Virus record (IMG/VR): IMGVR_UViG_3300008114_000020
Location: 17,201-81,200 of that record
Origin: a virus
Direction: 5' to 3' (one strand)
DNA: 64,000 bases
Part shown: piece after piece, positions 21,840-29,536 of the stretch
Layout of the letters: each line of letters starts with the position of its first letter
How positions within the stretch are numbered: the first letter of the stretch is position 1
Notes under the pieces: model-generated
Databases searched by the model: none
Told to the model about the DNA's origin: nothing
What the model saw: only the letters and a program-made list of their open reading frames with translations
Made by a program: the position numbers and the translations under genes

Positions 21840-22099
21840 CCACAAATTGTTTGGCATACCCCCTATACCTACCCCCTCCCCTCAAACCATACCCCCCTCC
21901 CTCCCGTATCCCCCCTTAATATAGGGTATTTTGGGTGTCTGTAGAGGGGGGACAATACCTTAACAGAAATTTTTCCGGAAAAAATCTGAAAAATCGGAAA
22001 GTACCCCCTTTTCTGAAAAAAAAATTTTGGGAAAAAATCTAAAAATCTGAAAAAAGGTCAAAAACCGTTTCTGGAATTTCCGGAAAATTTTTCAAAAAA
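21840..22099. other. Gene-free switch region with strand-biased tracts
   Basis: 21857-21917 is a chain of C runs, so the minus strand has GGGGGG, GGG, GGG, GGGGGG and GGGG runs that fit a G-quadruplex. G runs then appear on the plus strand (21924-21951). From 21966 to 22099 there are repeated AAAAAATCTGAAAAATC and GGAAAA phrases. It divides the leftward gene array from the mixed-strand region and holds no gene. A replication or control site is possible but unproven. Confidence 0.6.
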
Positions 22100-22133
22100 T
22101 TTGGAATATTCAAAAAGATATCATAACTTCGTA
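22100..22133 (+). promoter_or_regulatory. Bacteroidota-type promoter
   Basis: TTTGG (22100-22104), 17 bases, then CATAACTTCGTA (22122-22133), one change from the consensus. Drives the archaemetzincin-like gene. Confidence 0.65.
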
Positions 22134-22153
22134 TCAACATAAGGAAAGAAGTC

Positions 22154-22771
22154 ATGAAAAAAGTTTTTTATTTATTACCACTTTTGGTATTGGGAACAAT
22201 CGGAGCGGTACTTTCATTTACCACCAAAGGTCAAACAATCGTTCAACAGATAAAACCAAATAAGGTTATCTACATACAACCAATGGGTGATGTGAAACAA
22301 GAGTATTTGGAATTGGTAGAAAAGACCGTGGAATCTTTTTATGGTTTTGAATGTATTGTAAATCCTAAGGACCCTTTAACCAATAATCTTTTGGCCGAAA
22401 GTAAAACAAGGTATTCTGCCAATAAGATACTAAGACAATATAGAGGGAAAGATAACTATCTAATTTTAACCGAGAAGGATATTGCAACACCAAGTCGTGG
22501 ATATCCTGAATGGGGTGTGTTAGGATTGGGTTACAGACCTGGTAGTGTATGTGTGGTATCAACGTTCAGAATGAAACGTAATGTTAGTGTGGATGTAATT
22601 AAGGAGAGAATAAAAAAAGTGTCCATACATGAAGTTGGACACAATTTAGGTTTGGACCACTGTACAAATCATCCTGAATGTTTAATGAATGATGCCAATG
22701 GTACAATCAAACAAGTTGATAGAGAAAAGATGTGGTTGTGTGATAGATGTAAACAGATTATTGGTATGTAA
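22154..22771 (+). CDS. Exported archaemetzincin-like metalloprotease (205 aa)
   Basis: An N-terminal signal peptide or anchor (FYLLPLLVLGTIGAVLSF) precedes a catalytic domain. The zinc site HEVGHNLGLDHC, followed by a cysteine (HPEC), LMNDANG and a CDRC pair about 20 residues later, closely follows the archaemetzincin signature HExxHxxGxxHC...C.M...CxxC, with one extra residue between the first two cysteines. The protein should act outside the inner membrane. It uses a host-type promoter and is not tagged like its neighbours. Confidence 0.8.
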   Translation: MKKVFYLLPLLVLGTIGAVLSFTTKGQTIVQQIKPNKVIYIQPMGDVKQEYLELVEKTVESFYGFECIVNPKDPLTNNLLAESKTRYSANKILRQYRGKDNYLILTEKDIATPSRGYPEWGVLGLGYRPGSVCVVSTFRMKRNVSVDVIKERIKKVSIHEVGHNLGLDHCTNHPECLMNDANGTIKQVDREKMWLCDRCKQIIGM

Positions 22772-22773
22772 CC

Positions 22774-24357
22774 TTAGGTTGATACCATCTGAATTTTATA
22801 TGTCCTTGCAATCTGTTCGTAATTGTTCTTATTGATATTTTTAAAGACCGACCTCTTATATACAACTTTGTTGGTTTGACTATCTCGGATTGGTCCTTGG
22901 AAATTCCAAACAATTAAATCTTTTTTAGTGGTTGGGTCTTCTATGGTCATACCAACTTCTCCGTCTATATAACTAAGACCTTTAACACGGAATTGCATTA
23001 CCATATCATCCTCAACATTTGCTTCGGCTTTAAAGTTTGATAGTACATTGGATAATACCTTTTTGATAGATTCACTAATAATACTTTCAGCCATGGTTGA
23101 AGTTTCATCATTTCCACTCAATTGTTGGGCTAACATCATAGGACTTTTACAAACTTCACCATCACCACCCAATTGTTCGAAATATGTTGGTGCGTTTTGA
23201 ACGAGATAACTTGTTCCTTTATCACCCATTGCAAATACTCTTGCACCTTTGGCTAATTTTTGAACCCTTGGGTCTTCAATGAATTTAGCGGGAACCCCAA
23301 CACATCCATAACTTTGATTCGCATTTGCGATTAATTTAATTGAGTTCAAATATTCTTTTGGTACCTTACCCGCAGATAAGTCGGCTTTTAATACGTTTCT
23401 TAAATCTTCACTGGCTGTTAGTCTCCCTTCAATATTGGGAATACCGTGAATCGCGGCAGCCATTTGTTTACCCCCTTGGTCTTTCAAATTGAATACATTT
23501 TTACCTTTACCAGTATATCCCGTATTACTACCTAAACTTGATATGTTATAAATGCCCTTTGCTAAAAAACGTTCTTTGTAGTGGTCAACAACAAAATAAG
23601 CAGCATCGGCTATACATATTTTTGATGACTCATCCCATCTTCTTCTTGAGTCTTTTACACAGGATTCTTTTGTTGTAAAATTACTTGCGGTACAAAGACG
23701 AGGAGACGCTTCTAATTTTTGACCTTTTGCGTCATCACCGGGTACCGGACTATTTTTACACCAATCCGCGTGAGTATAACTTTTACTATCTGATATTGAT
23801 TTTTGTTCATTAGCACCATCAACAACTTGGGTGTGAAGTACGTATTTACTACCTGTATCAAAAAGATATATCAAATTGTACTTTGGGTCGTAAACGAAAA
23901 ACGGTTTGTCGTTTAATTTTCTTTTTTCAATGTATGTTAATTCAGCATCGATTCTTGGGGTATAGTTATATTTTGTACCTACAGTTTCGGATTTCTTTTC
24001 CAATTCTGATTTTTGTTTATCAACTGGATTTACAACAATTGGTTTGGTTTGTAGATTGTCTTGATATCCAGCATAACCTCCTTGTTGACCAAGTCTACCC
24101 GTATTTAAACCCGTAAATTTCTTCACAGGTTCCACCGGTTTTGTTGAACCGAATACTTTTGTTTTGATTGCTTCTTTTCCCGTACCGGTGGCTAATCTAT
24201 ATGTTTTTTGGTTTTTTAATTTATAATAGTAGTTGTCACCATCTTTCATGTAATCGTACTTACCATCATAATTGGTGACATAGGTTTTCTGTTCGTTGAT
24301 AACTGATTCGACAATATTAACTAAATCCGACTCAGTGAGTCTTATTACTTTTCCCAT
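22774..24357 (-). CDS. Tagged L,D-transpeptidase-like protein (527 aa)
   Basis: It starts with the shared tag MGKVIRLTESDLVNIVESV, ending in VINE before Gln23. A catalytic-looking pair follows: AAIHGIPN near residue 305 and SYGCVGVP near residue 350, the HG...SxGC layout of YkuD-type L,D-transpeptidases, whose cysteine crosslinks or cuts peptidoglycan stems. A second tag-like helix (IISESIKKVLSNVL) lies near residue 425. It is much longer than a bare YkuD domain. If packaged in the virion it could act on the cell wall at entry; this is inference. Confidence 0.65.
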   Translation of the reverse strand: MGKVIRLTESDLVNIVESVINEQKTYVTNYDGKYDYMKDGDNYYYKLKNQKTYRLATGTGKEAIKTKVFGSTKPVEPVKKFTGLNTGRLGQQGGYAGYQDNLQTKPIVVNPVDKQKSELEKKSETVGTKYNYTPRIDAELTYIEKRKLNDKPFFVYDPKYNLIYLFDTGSKYVLHTQVVDGANEQKSISDSKSYTHADWCKNSPVPGDDAKGQKLEASPRLCTASNFTTKESCVKDSRRRWDESSKICIADAAYFVVDHYKERFLAKGIYNISSLGSNTGYTGKGKNVFNLKDQGGKQMAAAIHGIPNIEGRLTASEDLRNVLKADLSAGKVPKEYLNSIKLIANANQSYGCVGVPAKFIEDPRVQKLAKGARVFAMGDKGTSYLVQNAPTYFEQLGGDGEVCKSPMMLAQQLSGNDETSTMAESIISESIKKVLSNVLSNFKAEANVEDDMVMQFRVKGLSYIDGEVGMTIEDPTTKKDLIVWNFQGPIRDSQTNKVVYKRSVFKNINKNNYEQIARTYKIQMVST

Positions 24358-24369
24358 GTTTTTTTTCTA

Positions 24370-24377
24370 TATAAATA
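24370..24377 (-). promoter_or_regulatory. TATTTATA motif (late-type promoter candidate)
   Basis: Minus-strand TATTTATA ends 12 bases before the ATG of 22774-24357. The same octamer lies just upstream of most tagged genes. Confidence 0.6.
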
Positions 24378-24439
24378 TTATAATCAGTCAGAAATTATGA
24401 ACCTCGTACGCCGGAACCGGGAATTTTCTTAAAACGTAA

Positions 24440-24447
24440 TATTTATT
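24440..24447 (+). promoter_or_regulatory. TATTTATT motif (late-type promoter candidate)
   Basis: AATATTTATTGGAAA, 16 bases before the ATG of 24464-24742. Confidence 0.55.
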
Positions 24448-24463
24448 GGAAATAAAGATTAAT

Positions 24464-24742
24464 ATGAAAAAAAGTATAAAATTAACCGAAGCCGAATTGA
24501 TAAAGGTGATAAAAAAGGTTATTAAAGAATCGAATCTTTCTGAATCCATGTTACCAGGAACTTACGCCATGATGGCAGCAGAAGAAGCCGCATCTAAAGT
24601 TTCACAAATGTTAATGAACGAATATTCAAGATTTGCCGGACCTGAACAAAAAGGGTCTATTAAGAATATGTTTTTGAAAATGTTTTGTGAACGTCTTGAA
24701 AGTATCATCTTGAATAAAGATGAAGAAATGGGTCAAGATTAA
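24464..24742 (+). CDS. Tagged small protein (92 aa)
   Basis: It starts MKKSIKLTEAELIKVIKKVI, ending in IKE before Ser; the ATG at 24464 gives the tag at the exact N-terminus. The remaining 65 residues are helical (YAMMAAEEAASKVSQMLMNE). After cleavage it would be a small helical peptide. No known family. The tag is almost identical to the one found at the C-terminus of 25970-26296. Confidence 0.7.
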   Translation: MKKSIKLTEAELIKVIKKVIKESNLSESMLPGTYAMMAAEEAASKVSQMLMNEYSRFAGPEQKGSIKNMFLKMFCERLESIILNKDEEMGQD

Positions 24743-24754
24743 AAAGAAATAATC

Positions 24755-24877
24755 ATGGCAAAGGCAAGAAAAGAACACCCCAAACCCAAAAGTAGAAAAT
24801 CAGTAAAAAAGACATCTCGTAGAATCGAAAAGAACAATGAGATGTTGAGAAAGATTTGGGAAGAAATGCGTAAATAA
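24755..24877 (+). CDS. Very basic small protein (40 aa)
   Basis: MAKARKEHPKPKSRKSVKKT... then a short helix ending in EEMRK. About a third of the residues are Lys or Arg. It sits 12 bases after 24742 and 15 before the next gene. Small basic peptides in phages can bind DNA or RNA; that is only a guess here. Too short for standard cut-offs, but well placed in a tight run. Confidence 0.55.
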   Translation: MAKARKEHPKPKSRKSVKKTSRRIEKNNEMLRKIWEEMRK

Positions 24878-24892
24878 AAACTATTTGTAAAC

Positions 24893-25369
24893 ATGGGACA
24901 AAGAATTATCATATCAGAAGAAGATAAAAACCGTATAAAAGGTTTATACGAACAAACCAGTAGTAAACCATTTAATTTCTTCACATATAAGGACACCGTA
25001 CACAATATGATTGAATCCATGACATCTTTAATGGAAAACATTGAGAGGTCAAAACTGTGTCAATCATTGGACAATCAACTCCAACCGACTTTTGGTTTGG
25101 TGGACGATTTGGTTGCAAGAATGGCGGCAGATAATGGTATGAGTGAAGGTGAGTCTATTAAGTATGTTTACGATACTTGGAAACAACAAAAAACAGGTGG
25201 TATGCCACTTTTAATGAAACTAATTGGTGGTAACGTAAGTGTCTCAAAAGAAATGGTGGACAAATTATATGCCCACATTAGAACCAAACAAAACGGAGCG
25301 TTATTAACCTCCATCATATCGGACATATTTGGAAGTGCCGGTATTAAACAAATACCAATGTGTTCTTAA
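24893..25369 (+). CDS. Tagged hypothetical protein (158 aa)
   Basis: It starts MGQRIIISEEDKNRIKGLYE before Gln21, the same tag as the next gene. The body is helical (MIESMTSLMENIERSK; FGLVDDLVARMAADNGMSEGE) and ends in MCS. No family recognised. The tag's likely processing site is LYE/Q. Confidence 0.7.
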   Translation: MGQRIIISEEDKNRIKGLYEQTSSKPFNFFTYKDTVHNMIESMTSLMENIERSKLCQSLDNQLQPTFGLVDDLVARMAADNGMSEGESIKYVYDTWKQQKTGGMPLLMKLIGGNVSVSKEMVDKLYAHIRTKQNGALLTSIISDIFGSAGIKQIPMCS

Positions 25370-25371
25370 AA

Positions 25372-25379
25372 TATTTATA
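25372..25379 (+). promoter_or_regulatory. TATTTATA motif (late-type promoter candidate)
   Basis: ATATTTATATACATGGGA: the octamer lies 3 bases before the start codon of 25383-25943. Confidence 0.6.
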
Positions 25380-25382
25380 TAC

Positions 25383-25943
25383 ATGGGACAAAGAATTATC
25401 ATATCCGAAGGGGACAGAAAACACATAAGAGGTTTGTACGAACAACCAACTTCAACACCTGAAGAAAACACACCATTTTTAGAGTGGGCGGAAAACGCTG
25501 AGATTACACCATTTATTGCACCAAACCCATATAGTGGTGGTGATTTGAAATTAGGTGTACAAATTAAAAGTTCAACCGGTGAGGATTTATCTAAAATAAG
25601 TCAAACCGCAAACCAAAAGACAATCATAAACCTAATTGAAAGAATGGATATCATTACCGAAAACGGACAGGTTGTTCATACTTTCACAACCGAAGAACAA
25701 GATGGAAGTGGTAGTGGTTTATTTAATTTCTCAACGTTTAAACCCACATATGAAATAATCGATAACTCATTTGTTGTTTACACCACCATAAGTGAAAATT
25801 CTGAGGTGATTCAAAAACTTAAACAGTTTACAAATAAAACAAATAAATTCATTGTTACTGTTACCCCTCGTCTATCAAACGATTTATTAAAGACTGGTTC
25901 CAAATTATTCAAAACCAAGTCAAACATATTAATGGTAAACTAA
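25383..25943 (+). CDS. Tagged hypothetical protein (186 aa)
   Basis: The start is the ATG at 25383 (MGQRIIISEGDRKHIRGLYE), matching the previous gene's N-terminus almost residue for residue, while the bodies are unrelated. This is the clearest case of tag swapping. The body is beta-rich (LKLGVQIKSSTGEDL, ITENGQVVHTFTTEE). Function unknown. Confidence 0.7.
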   Translation: MGQRIIISEGDRKHIRGLYEQPTSTPEENTPFLEWAENAEITPFIAPNPYSGGDLKLGVQIKSSTGEDLSKISQTANQKTIINLIERMDIITENGQVVHTFTTEEQDGSGSGLFNFSTFKPTYEIIDNSFVVYTTISENSEVIQKLKQFTNKTNKFIVTVTPRLSNDLLKTGSKLFKTKSNILMVN

Positions 25944-25951
25944 TATTTATA
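25944..25951 (+). promoter_or_regulatory. TATTTATA motif (late-type promoter candidate)
   Basis: CTAATATTTATAAAAA, 18 bases before the ATG at 25970. Confidence 0.6.
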
Positions 25952-25969
25952 AAAAAACATTAAAAAATT

Positions 25970-26296
25970 ATGGCAAACAAAATTGAATTAATTGATTTAT
26001 TGACAAGACTATATGATTACATGGAAAATCGTGCGGATGCAGACGGTAGTTCAGAAGGGTATGTTGCAAACGAGGAAATGGGTTTAATGGGTGAAATTGA
26101 TGATATGTTACATGCGTTGGGTCAAAAAGGTTTTGGTAGTGATGTCAGAGCGTCCCTTGATTCAAAATACAAATTCGGTGGTTTCAGTTTAAATGAAAAC
26201 TCAAAAAACAGTAGTAAGAAAAAGGTTATTAAATTAAACGAATCAGAACTGATTAAGGTGATTAAAAAAGTTATTAAAGAAAACTCAAAAATATGA
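25970..26296 (+). CDS. Hypothetical protein with the tag at its C-terminus (108 aa)
   Basis: The first 80 residues are acidic and helical (MANKIELIDLLTRLYDYMEN). The last 26 (KKKVIKLNESELIKVIKKVI...) repeat the N-terminal tag of 24464-24742. The stop overlaps the next start by 4 bases. It could be a fusion of a small gene to a tag that lost its cargo, or it could show that the tag works from either end. Confidence 0.7.
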   Translation: MANKIELIDLLTRLYDYMENRADADGSSEGYVANEEMGLMGEIDDMLHALGQKGFGSDVRASLDSKYKFGGFSLNENSKNSSKKKVIKLNESELIKVIKKVIKENSKI

Positions 26297-26955
26297 AACC
26301 AAAAACATTAAACGAAGAGATTAACCGTATTAAAAACATCATGGGTTTCATTAATGAATCCATGGATGAACCTACTGGTGAAACTCAAGAATTTAACGGT
26401 AAAACCTATCCAAGTCACCACGGTAGTCCCTTTGATAGAGGTAGTGCTGATAGTTGGTATAGCCGTGGAACCAACCCACATAAAAACCATCCTGAATATT
26501 CCGAAGATTTAACCCCCGAGGAAATCGATGCGTATTATGCTGGATTCTATTGGAATGAGAGACATGGTGACCATAAAGATTATGGTGATGATGACGATAG
26601 AATGAGAGATGATGATTTGGATGAATCTAATCATGAATTAAATGAAGATGAGGTAAACTATAATATTAATCGAGCTATCCAATGTTTCTTAAATAAGAAA
26701 GGTATTAAAGATGATGCCGGTCAACCACTAAAGATTGATGGTTCTATTGGTAGATTACCTAATTCAAAATCAGCTCAAGCCATTGCAAAATACCAAGAAA
26801 AACTTGGTGTTTATCCTGTGGATGGTGTTTGGGGTCCTGATACCATGGAAAAAATGCCACCGAAAGATTTGGCGATGTATAAAGATTGTAAATCTGAATA
26901 TGGTGACATATTCGATAAGGGTCTCCACATGTTGGGACTCGACGAAGAAAAATAA
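26293..26955 (+). CDS. Tagged peptidoglycan-binding-like protein (220 aa)
   Basis: It starts MKPKTLNEEINRIKNIMGF, ending FINE before Ser. An Asp/His-rich acidic linker follows, then from about residue 125 a PG_binding_1-like segment: NRAIQCFLNKKG, IDGSIGRLPNSKSAQAIAKYQ, then VDGVWGPDTMEKM, with the usual DG.(W)G.T pattern. Such domains hold enzymes on peptidoglycan. No catalytic domain is visible. A terminator follows. Confidence 0.65.
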   Translation: MKPKTLNEEINRIKNIMGFINESMDEPTGETQEFNGKTYPSHHGSPFDRGSADSWYSRGTNPHKNHPEYSEDLTPEEIDAYYAGFYWNERHGDHKDYGDDDDRMRDDDLDESNHELNEDEVNYNINRAIQCFLNKKGIKDDAGQPLKIDGSIGRLPNSKSAQAIAKYQEKLGVYPVDGVWGPDTMEKMPPKDLAMYKDCKSEYGDIFDKGLHMLGLDEEK

Positions 26956-26961
26956 AATTGA

Positions 26962-26985
26962 AACCCTCCACTCGGAGGGTTTTTT
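26962..26985 (+). terminator. Rho-independent terminator
   Basis: AACCCTCC-ACTC-GGAGGGTT followed by TTTTTATTT; ends the 24464-26955 run. Confidence 0.85.
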
Positions 26986-26996
26986 ATTTGTAAAAC

Positions 26997-27004
26997 TATT
27001 TATG
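26997..27004 (+). promoter_or_regulatory. TATTTATG motif (late-type promoter candidate)
   Basis: ACTATTTATGGTGAG, 5 bases before the ATG of 27010-28161. Confidence 0.5.
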
Positions 27005-27009
27005 GTGAG

Positions 27010-28161
27010 ATGAAAATAATTATTTCAGAATCACAATTCATAAAACTTAATCAATCAATATCACAAGAAAGTGAATTGAATGAGAACCTATTGAGGTATT
27101 TTATGGGTGGTTATAAATCCGCAAAAGATTTCGCGAAACTATTAAGAACAAATAAAACGATTTCATCAGAAATTCAAAACGTATTCAAGGACCCCGTCAT
27201 GTATGGGAAATTTAATTTAGTTGGTGTTAAAACAGTAGACGATTTCGCAAAATTAATTGAGTCTAATAGATATACACCAAAATTGAAAGGTCAGTTTGAA
27301 CTTTTTATTTTAAAATCCCCGAAAGTTTATCCAAATCTAGTGGATATTTCCGCAAATTCTTTAGTGAAGAACAAAACGTTTTTAGAAAAATTTAGACCAG
27401 AGATGATGCAAGGTGAATCGGAATTTAGAATACAATTAAAAAAATCACGATACAACGATTATGCTATAAATAAAATTGTTGAGAAAACTAAACATCTAAT
27501 CAAAAAATCAACAAATCAATTTACATCAGCATTAGCACCAATTCAAGCCGAAATCGGGACATTAAAACCCGATTATGTAAAACTTTTTGGTATTGAGAAG
27601 TATGATAACTTGGTATCAGCACTATTGACTAATAAAATAAATCAGACTCAATTCATCAATACTTTAAGAAGAACAACCGGTAATACCAAAAAAGTTGGTA
27701 GTAATATGGTTAAAGTGTTTAGGGCGGGACCTAAGAAAGATAATTTTTTCTATGTTAGTCCTAGTAAAAAATATGTTACAAAAAACTATGCGTCAAATAA
27801 TCCAAACGCTGTTCAACCTATGTATGTTAATTTGGGTAGAACTTTAGATTTAACTCGTTTAGACCCAAGAGCGGTGAAGATGGACTCTTTTGTAAAATAT
27901 TTAAAAGATTCGGGTGTAAAATTCACAAAAGAAGAAGAAATTAAATTATTAGGTAAATTCCTCAAACCACAAAGTAAAACATCATTTGGAAAAAGTTACC
28001 ATGACGTACAACTGTGGCACATAATTAACACATCACCCGAAATCGCGAGTGCAGCATCAAGAAGTGGTTTTAATTCAATTAAACAATTTGAAACATCATC
28101 ATTCGCACCAGATGCGTGGAATAAAGGTGACTTTTCATATTTTATTTTGAAACAACCTTAA
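27010..28161 (+). CDS. Tagged protein with ADP-ribosyltransferase-like C-terminal domain (383 aa)
   Basis: It starts MKIIISESQFIKLNQSISQE, with a possible cut at LNE before Asn. The middle is helical. From about residue 235 the order VFRAGPKKDNFFYVSPSKKYV, then YASNNP, a MYVNLGRTLDLTRLDP strand and a final AASRSGFNSIKQFETSSF resembles the R...STS/xxS...E outline of ADP-ribosyltransferase toxins, though the catalytic Glu is not certain. T4 injects ADP-ribosyltransferases (Alt), so a packaged enzyme here would be a parallel. Inference, moderate. Confidence 0.5.
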   Translation: MKIIISESQFIKLNQSISQESELNENLLRYFMGGYKSAKDFAKLLRTNKTISSEIQNVFKDPVMYGKFNLVGVKTVDDFAKLIESNRYTPKLKGQFELFILKSPKVYPNLVDISANSLVKNKTFLEKFRPEMMQGESEFRIQLKKSRYNDYAINKIVEKTKHLIKKSTNQFTSALAPIQAEIGTLKPDYVKLFGIEKYDNLVSALLTNKINQTQFINTLRRTTGNTKKVGSNMVKVFRAGPKKDNFFYVSPSKKYVTKNYASNNPNAVQPMYVNLGRTLDLTRLDPRAVKMDSFVKYLKDSGVKFTKEEEIKLLGKFLKPQSKTSFGKSYHDVQLWHIINTSPEIASAASRSGFNSIKQFETSSFAPDAWNKGDFSYFILKQP

Positions 28162-28168
28162 TCTTATT

Positions 28169-28252
28169 TTATTTGTTTTTATTGTATTGGTCAAAAAAGA
28201 CCATTCCCCATCCGATAAAGACAACCCCTAAAATAATATACGGTAAAATCAT
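28169..28252 (-). CDS. Possible small membrane peptide (27 aa)
   Basis: ATG at 28250-28252: MILPYIILGVVFIGWGMVFF followed by DQYNKNK. One transmembrane helix with a charged tail; an in-frame TTG could add about ten residues. It lies opposite the end of the ART-like gene in a 230-base gap. Small but composed like a real membrane peptide. Confidence 0.35.
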   Translation of the reverse strand: MILPYIILGVVFIGWGMVFFDQYNKNK

Positions 28253-28370
28253 AACATTTGTTTTTACATAAGATATCAATATTATTTTAATAAACAAAAC
28301 AATTCTCAATCTACGTAATTAAGAAACAATAAAAAGACCGTCTTTGAAAGATTTTTTTTGTTTTACCTAA

Positions 28371-28378
28371 TATTTATT
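28371..28378 (+). promoter_or_regulatory. TATTTATT motif (late-type promoter candidate)
   Basis: CTAATATTTATTAGAAAAG, 16 bases before the ATG of 28395-28925. Confidence 0.55.
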
Positions 28379-28394
28379 AGAAAAGAAAATTATC

Positions 28395-28925
28395 ATGTAT
28401 AAAAATTTTAGAGTTTCAGAAGAGGAGAAAAAACAAATTCTTGAAATGCACCAATCAAATGGATATAACGCCGCAAGTAATTTAATTAACGAACAAGGTG
28501 GACAAGACCCCGCTTGGATTAAACAATCCGACTCAAATCTTAATTTTACTTCAAAAGCAAAAATGGGAATTGAGGATGGAACTCAGGCGACTTATGTGGC
28601 TGGTGGGTCGGGAGACGACAGTTTTGTAATTATTATCCCAAAAGGAAGTAAATTTAAAGTATCTCCAAGTGGTTCATTCCTTTTGTCAATAGGATATCTT
28701 GTGAGTAAAACCGCACTATTTCAAAATGGACTTCAACCCGCAACACTTTTCACTGATAATTTAGCAGTGTCAAAAGCACTTCATAGTGGTAAATTAAATG
28801 CAAGGGCGGTTAATATTGCAGGAACTGTTGATGGAAATATAATTTATGAGGGGGGTTCAACAGCGTTTAGATTACCTAACACTGGTGAAGCTTTATCTCA
28901 GAGAATTCAAAAATCTTTTGCATAA
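28395..28925 (+). CDS. Tagged hypothetical protein (176 aa)
   Basis: It starts MYKNFRVSEEEKKQILEMHQ and reaches LINE before Gln at residue 34, a longer version of the tag. The body is beta-rich and glycine-rich (YVAGGSGDDSFVIIIPKGS; FKVSPSGSFLLSIGYLVSK). No family recognised. A terminator follows. Confidence 0.65.
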   Translation: MYKNFRVSEEEKKQILEMHQSNGYNAASNLINEQGGQDPAWIKQSDSNLNFTSKAKMGIEDGTQATYVAGGSGDDSFVIIIPKGSKFKVSPSGSFLLSIGYLVSKTALFQNGLQPATLFTDNLAVSKALHSGKLNARAVNIAGTVDGNIIYEGGSTAFRLPNTGEALSQRIQKSFA

Positions 28926-28945
28926 GTAAAAACATTTATTAAATA

Positions 28946-28975
28946 TAAAAGGGGAGTTAAACTCCCCTTTTTTTT
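28946..28975 (+). terminator. Bidirectional terminator
   Basis: AAAGGGGAGTTTAACTCCCCTTT-type stem with T runs on both strands, between convergent genes 28395-28925 and 28974-29516. Confidence 0.8.
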
Positions 28976-29516
28976 ATTTTACCAATATCATAAAATTATA
29001 GGTCTTATCACTGTAATTCTGTGAGAAAAAAACACCAACCGTTTTTGAAGACGGATTTGTTAAATCGGAAAACAAATCAGAATCTAACGACATAACATCT
29101 AATAGATAATCACAAAACTTTAATTCTTTATTTTCAAAGTGCGCAACATACCCATACTCACTGAACAATCCGTATGTTCCCCATGTAAATCCTTGAGATA
29201 AAGGTAAACCATTTAAATTGGATACTGTGAGATAATCACTAATATCACAACTGAAGGTCACCTCATTTACACCGTTTTCACTTCTTAAGTTATTAATTGA
29301 CGTTAGAACACTTTGAATAACTAATTGTTGGTTGAGACCATATTCGGTGATTGGGGATGTCTTATCTTCTTGTAAAGGTATAATCTTAATCGACCAATCA
29401 CCGTTATCCACATATGTAATAATATCTGATTTAAATCTTTTCTGAATATCAGAAGTTTGACCAAAAGAGTTTAGTACCATTACCAAACTAACACACAAAA
29501 CAACTACATTTTTCAT
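28974..29516 (-). CDS. Secreted degenerate CAP-like protein (180 aa)
   Basis: Signal peptide MKNVVVLCVSLVMVLNSFGQ. The body has INNLRSENGVNEVTFSCDIS near residue 93 and ends SSKTVGVFFSQNYSDKTYNF, the start and end pattern of CAP/SCP domains, but the usual His/Glu site is not evident. It has a host-type promoter and no tag. Secreted or periplasmic. A paralogue-like CAP protein lies at 31974. Confidence 0.5.
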   Translation of the reverse strand: MKNVVVLCVSLVMVLNSFGQTSDIQKRFKSDIITYVDNGDWSIKIIPLQEDKTSPITEYGLNQQLVIQSVLTSINNLRSENGVNEVTFSCDISDYLTVSNLNGLPLSQGFTWGTYGLFSEYGYVAHFENKELKFCDYLLDVMSLDSDLFSDLTNPSSKTVGVFFSQNYSDKTYNFMILVK

Positions 29517-29536
29517 AACTTTTGTTTTAATATTTG

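Noticed and set aside
4591-21848. CRISPR array built on the GCCAAAC repeats
   Set aside because: Repeats are only 7-12 bases, occur in both orientations, and are separated by whole genes and promoters; no cas gene is present.
4591-21848. Classical integron attC sites
   Set aside because: GTTTGGC does not fit GTTRRRY, the arms point the other way from attC, and no integron integrase is seen. Kept only as an analogy.
25329-25382. Upstream extension of the tagged gene at 25383
   Set aside because: The extension reads over the end of the previous gene and the TATTTATA motif; the tag begins exactly at the ATG at 25383.
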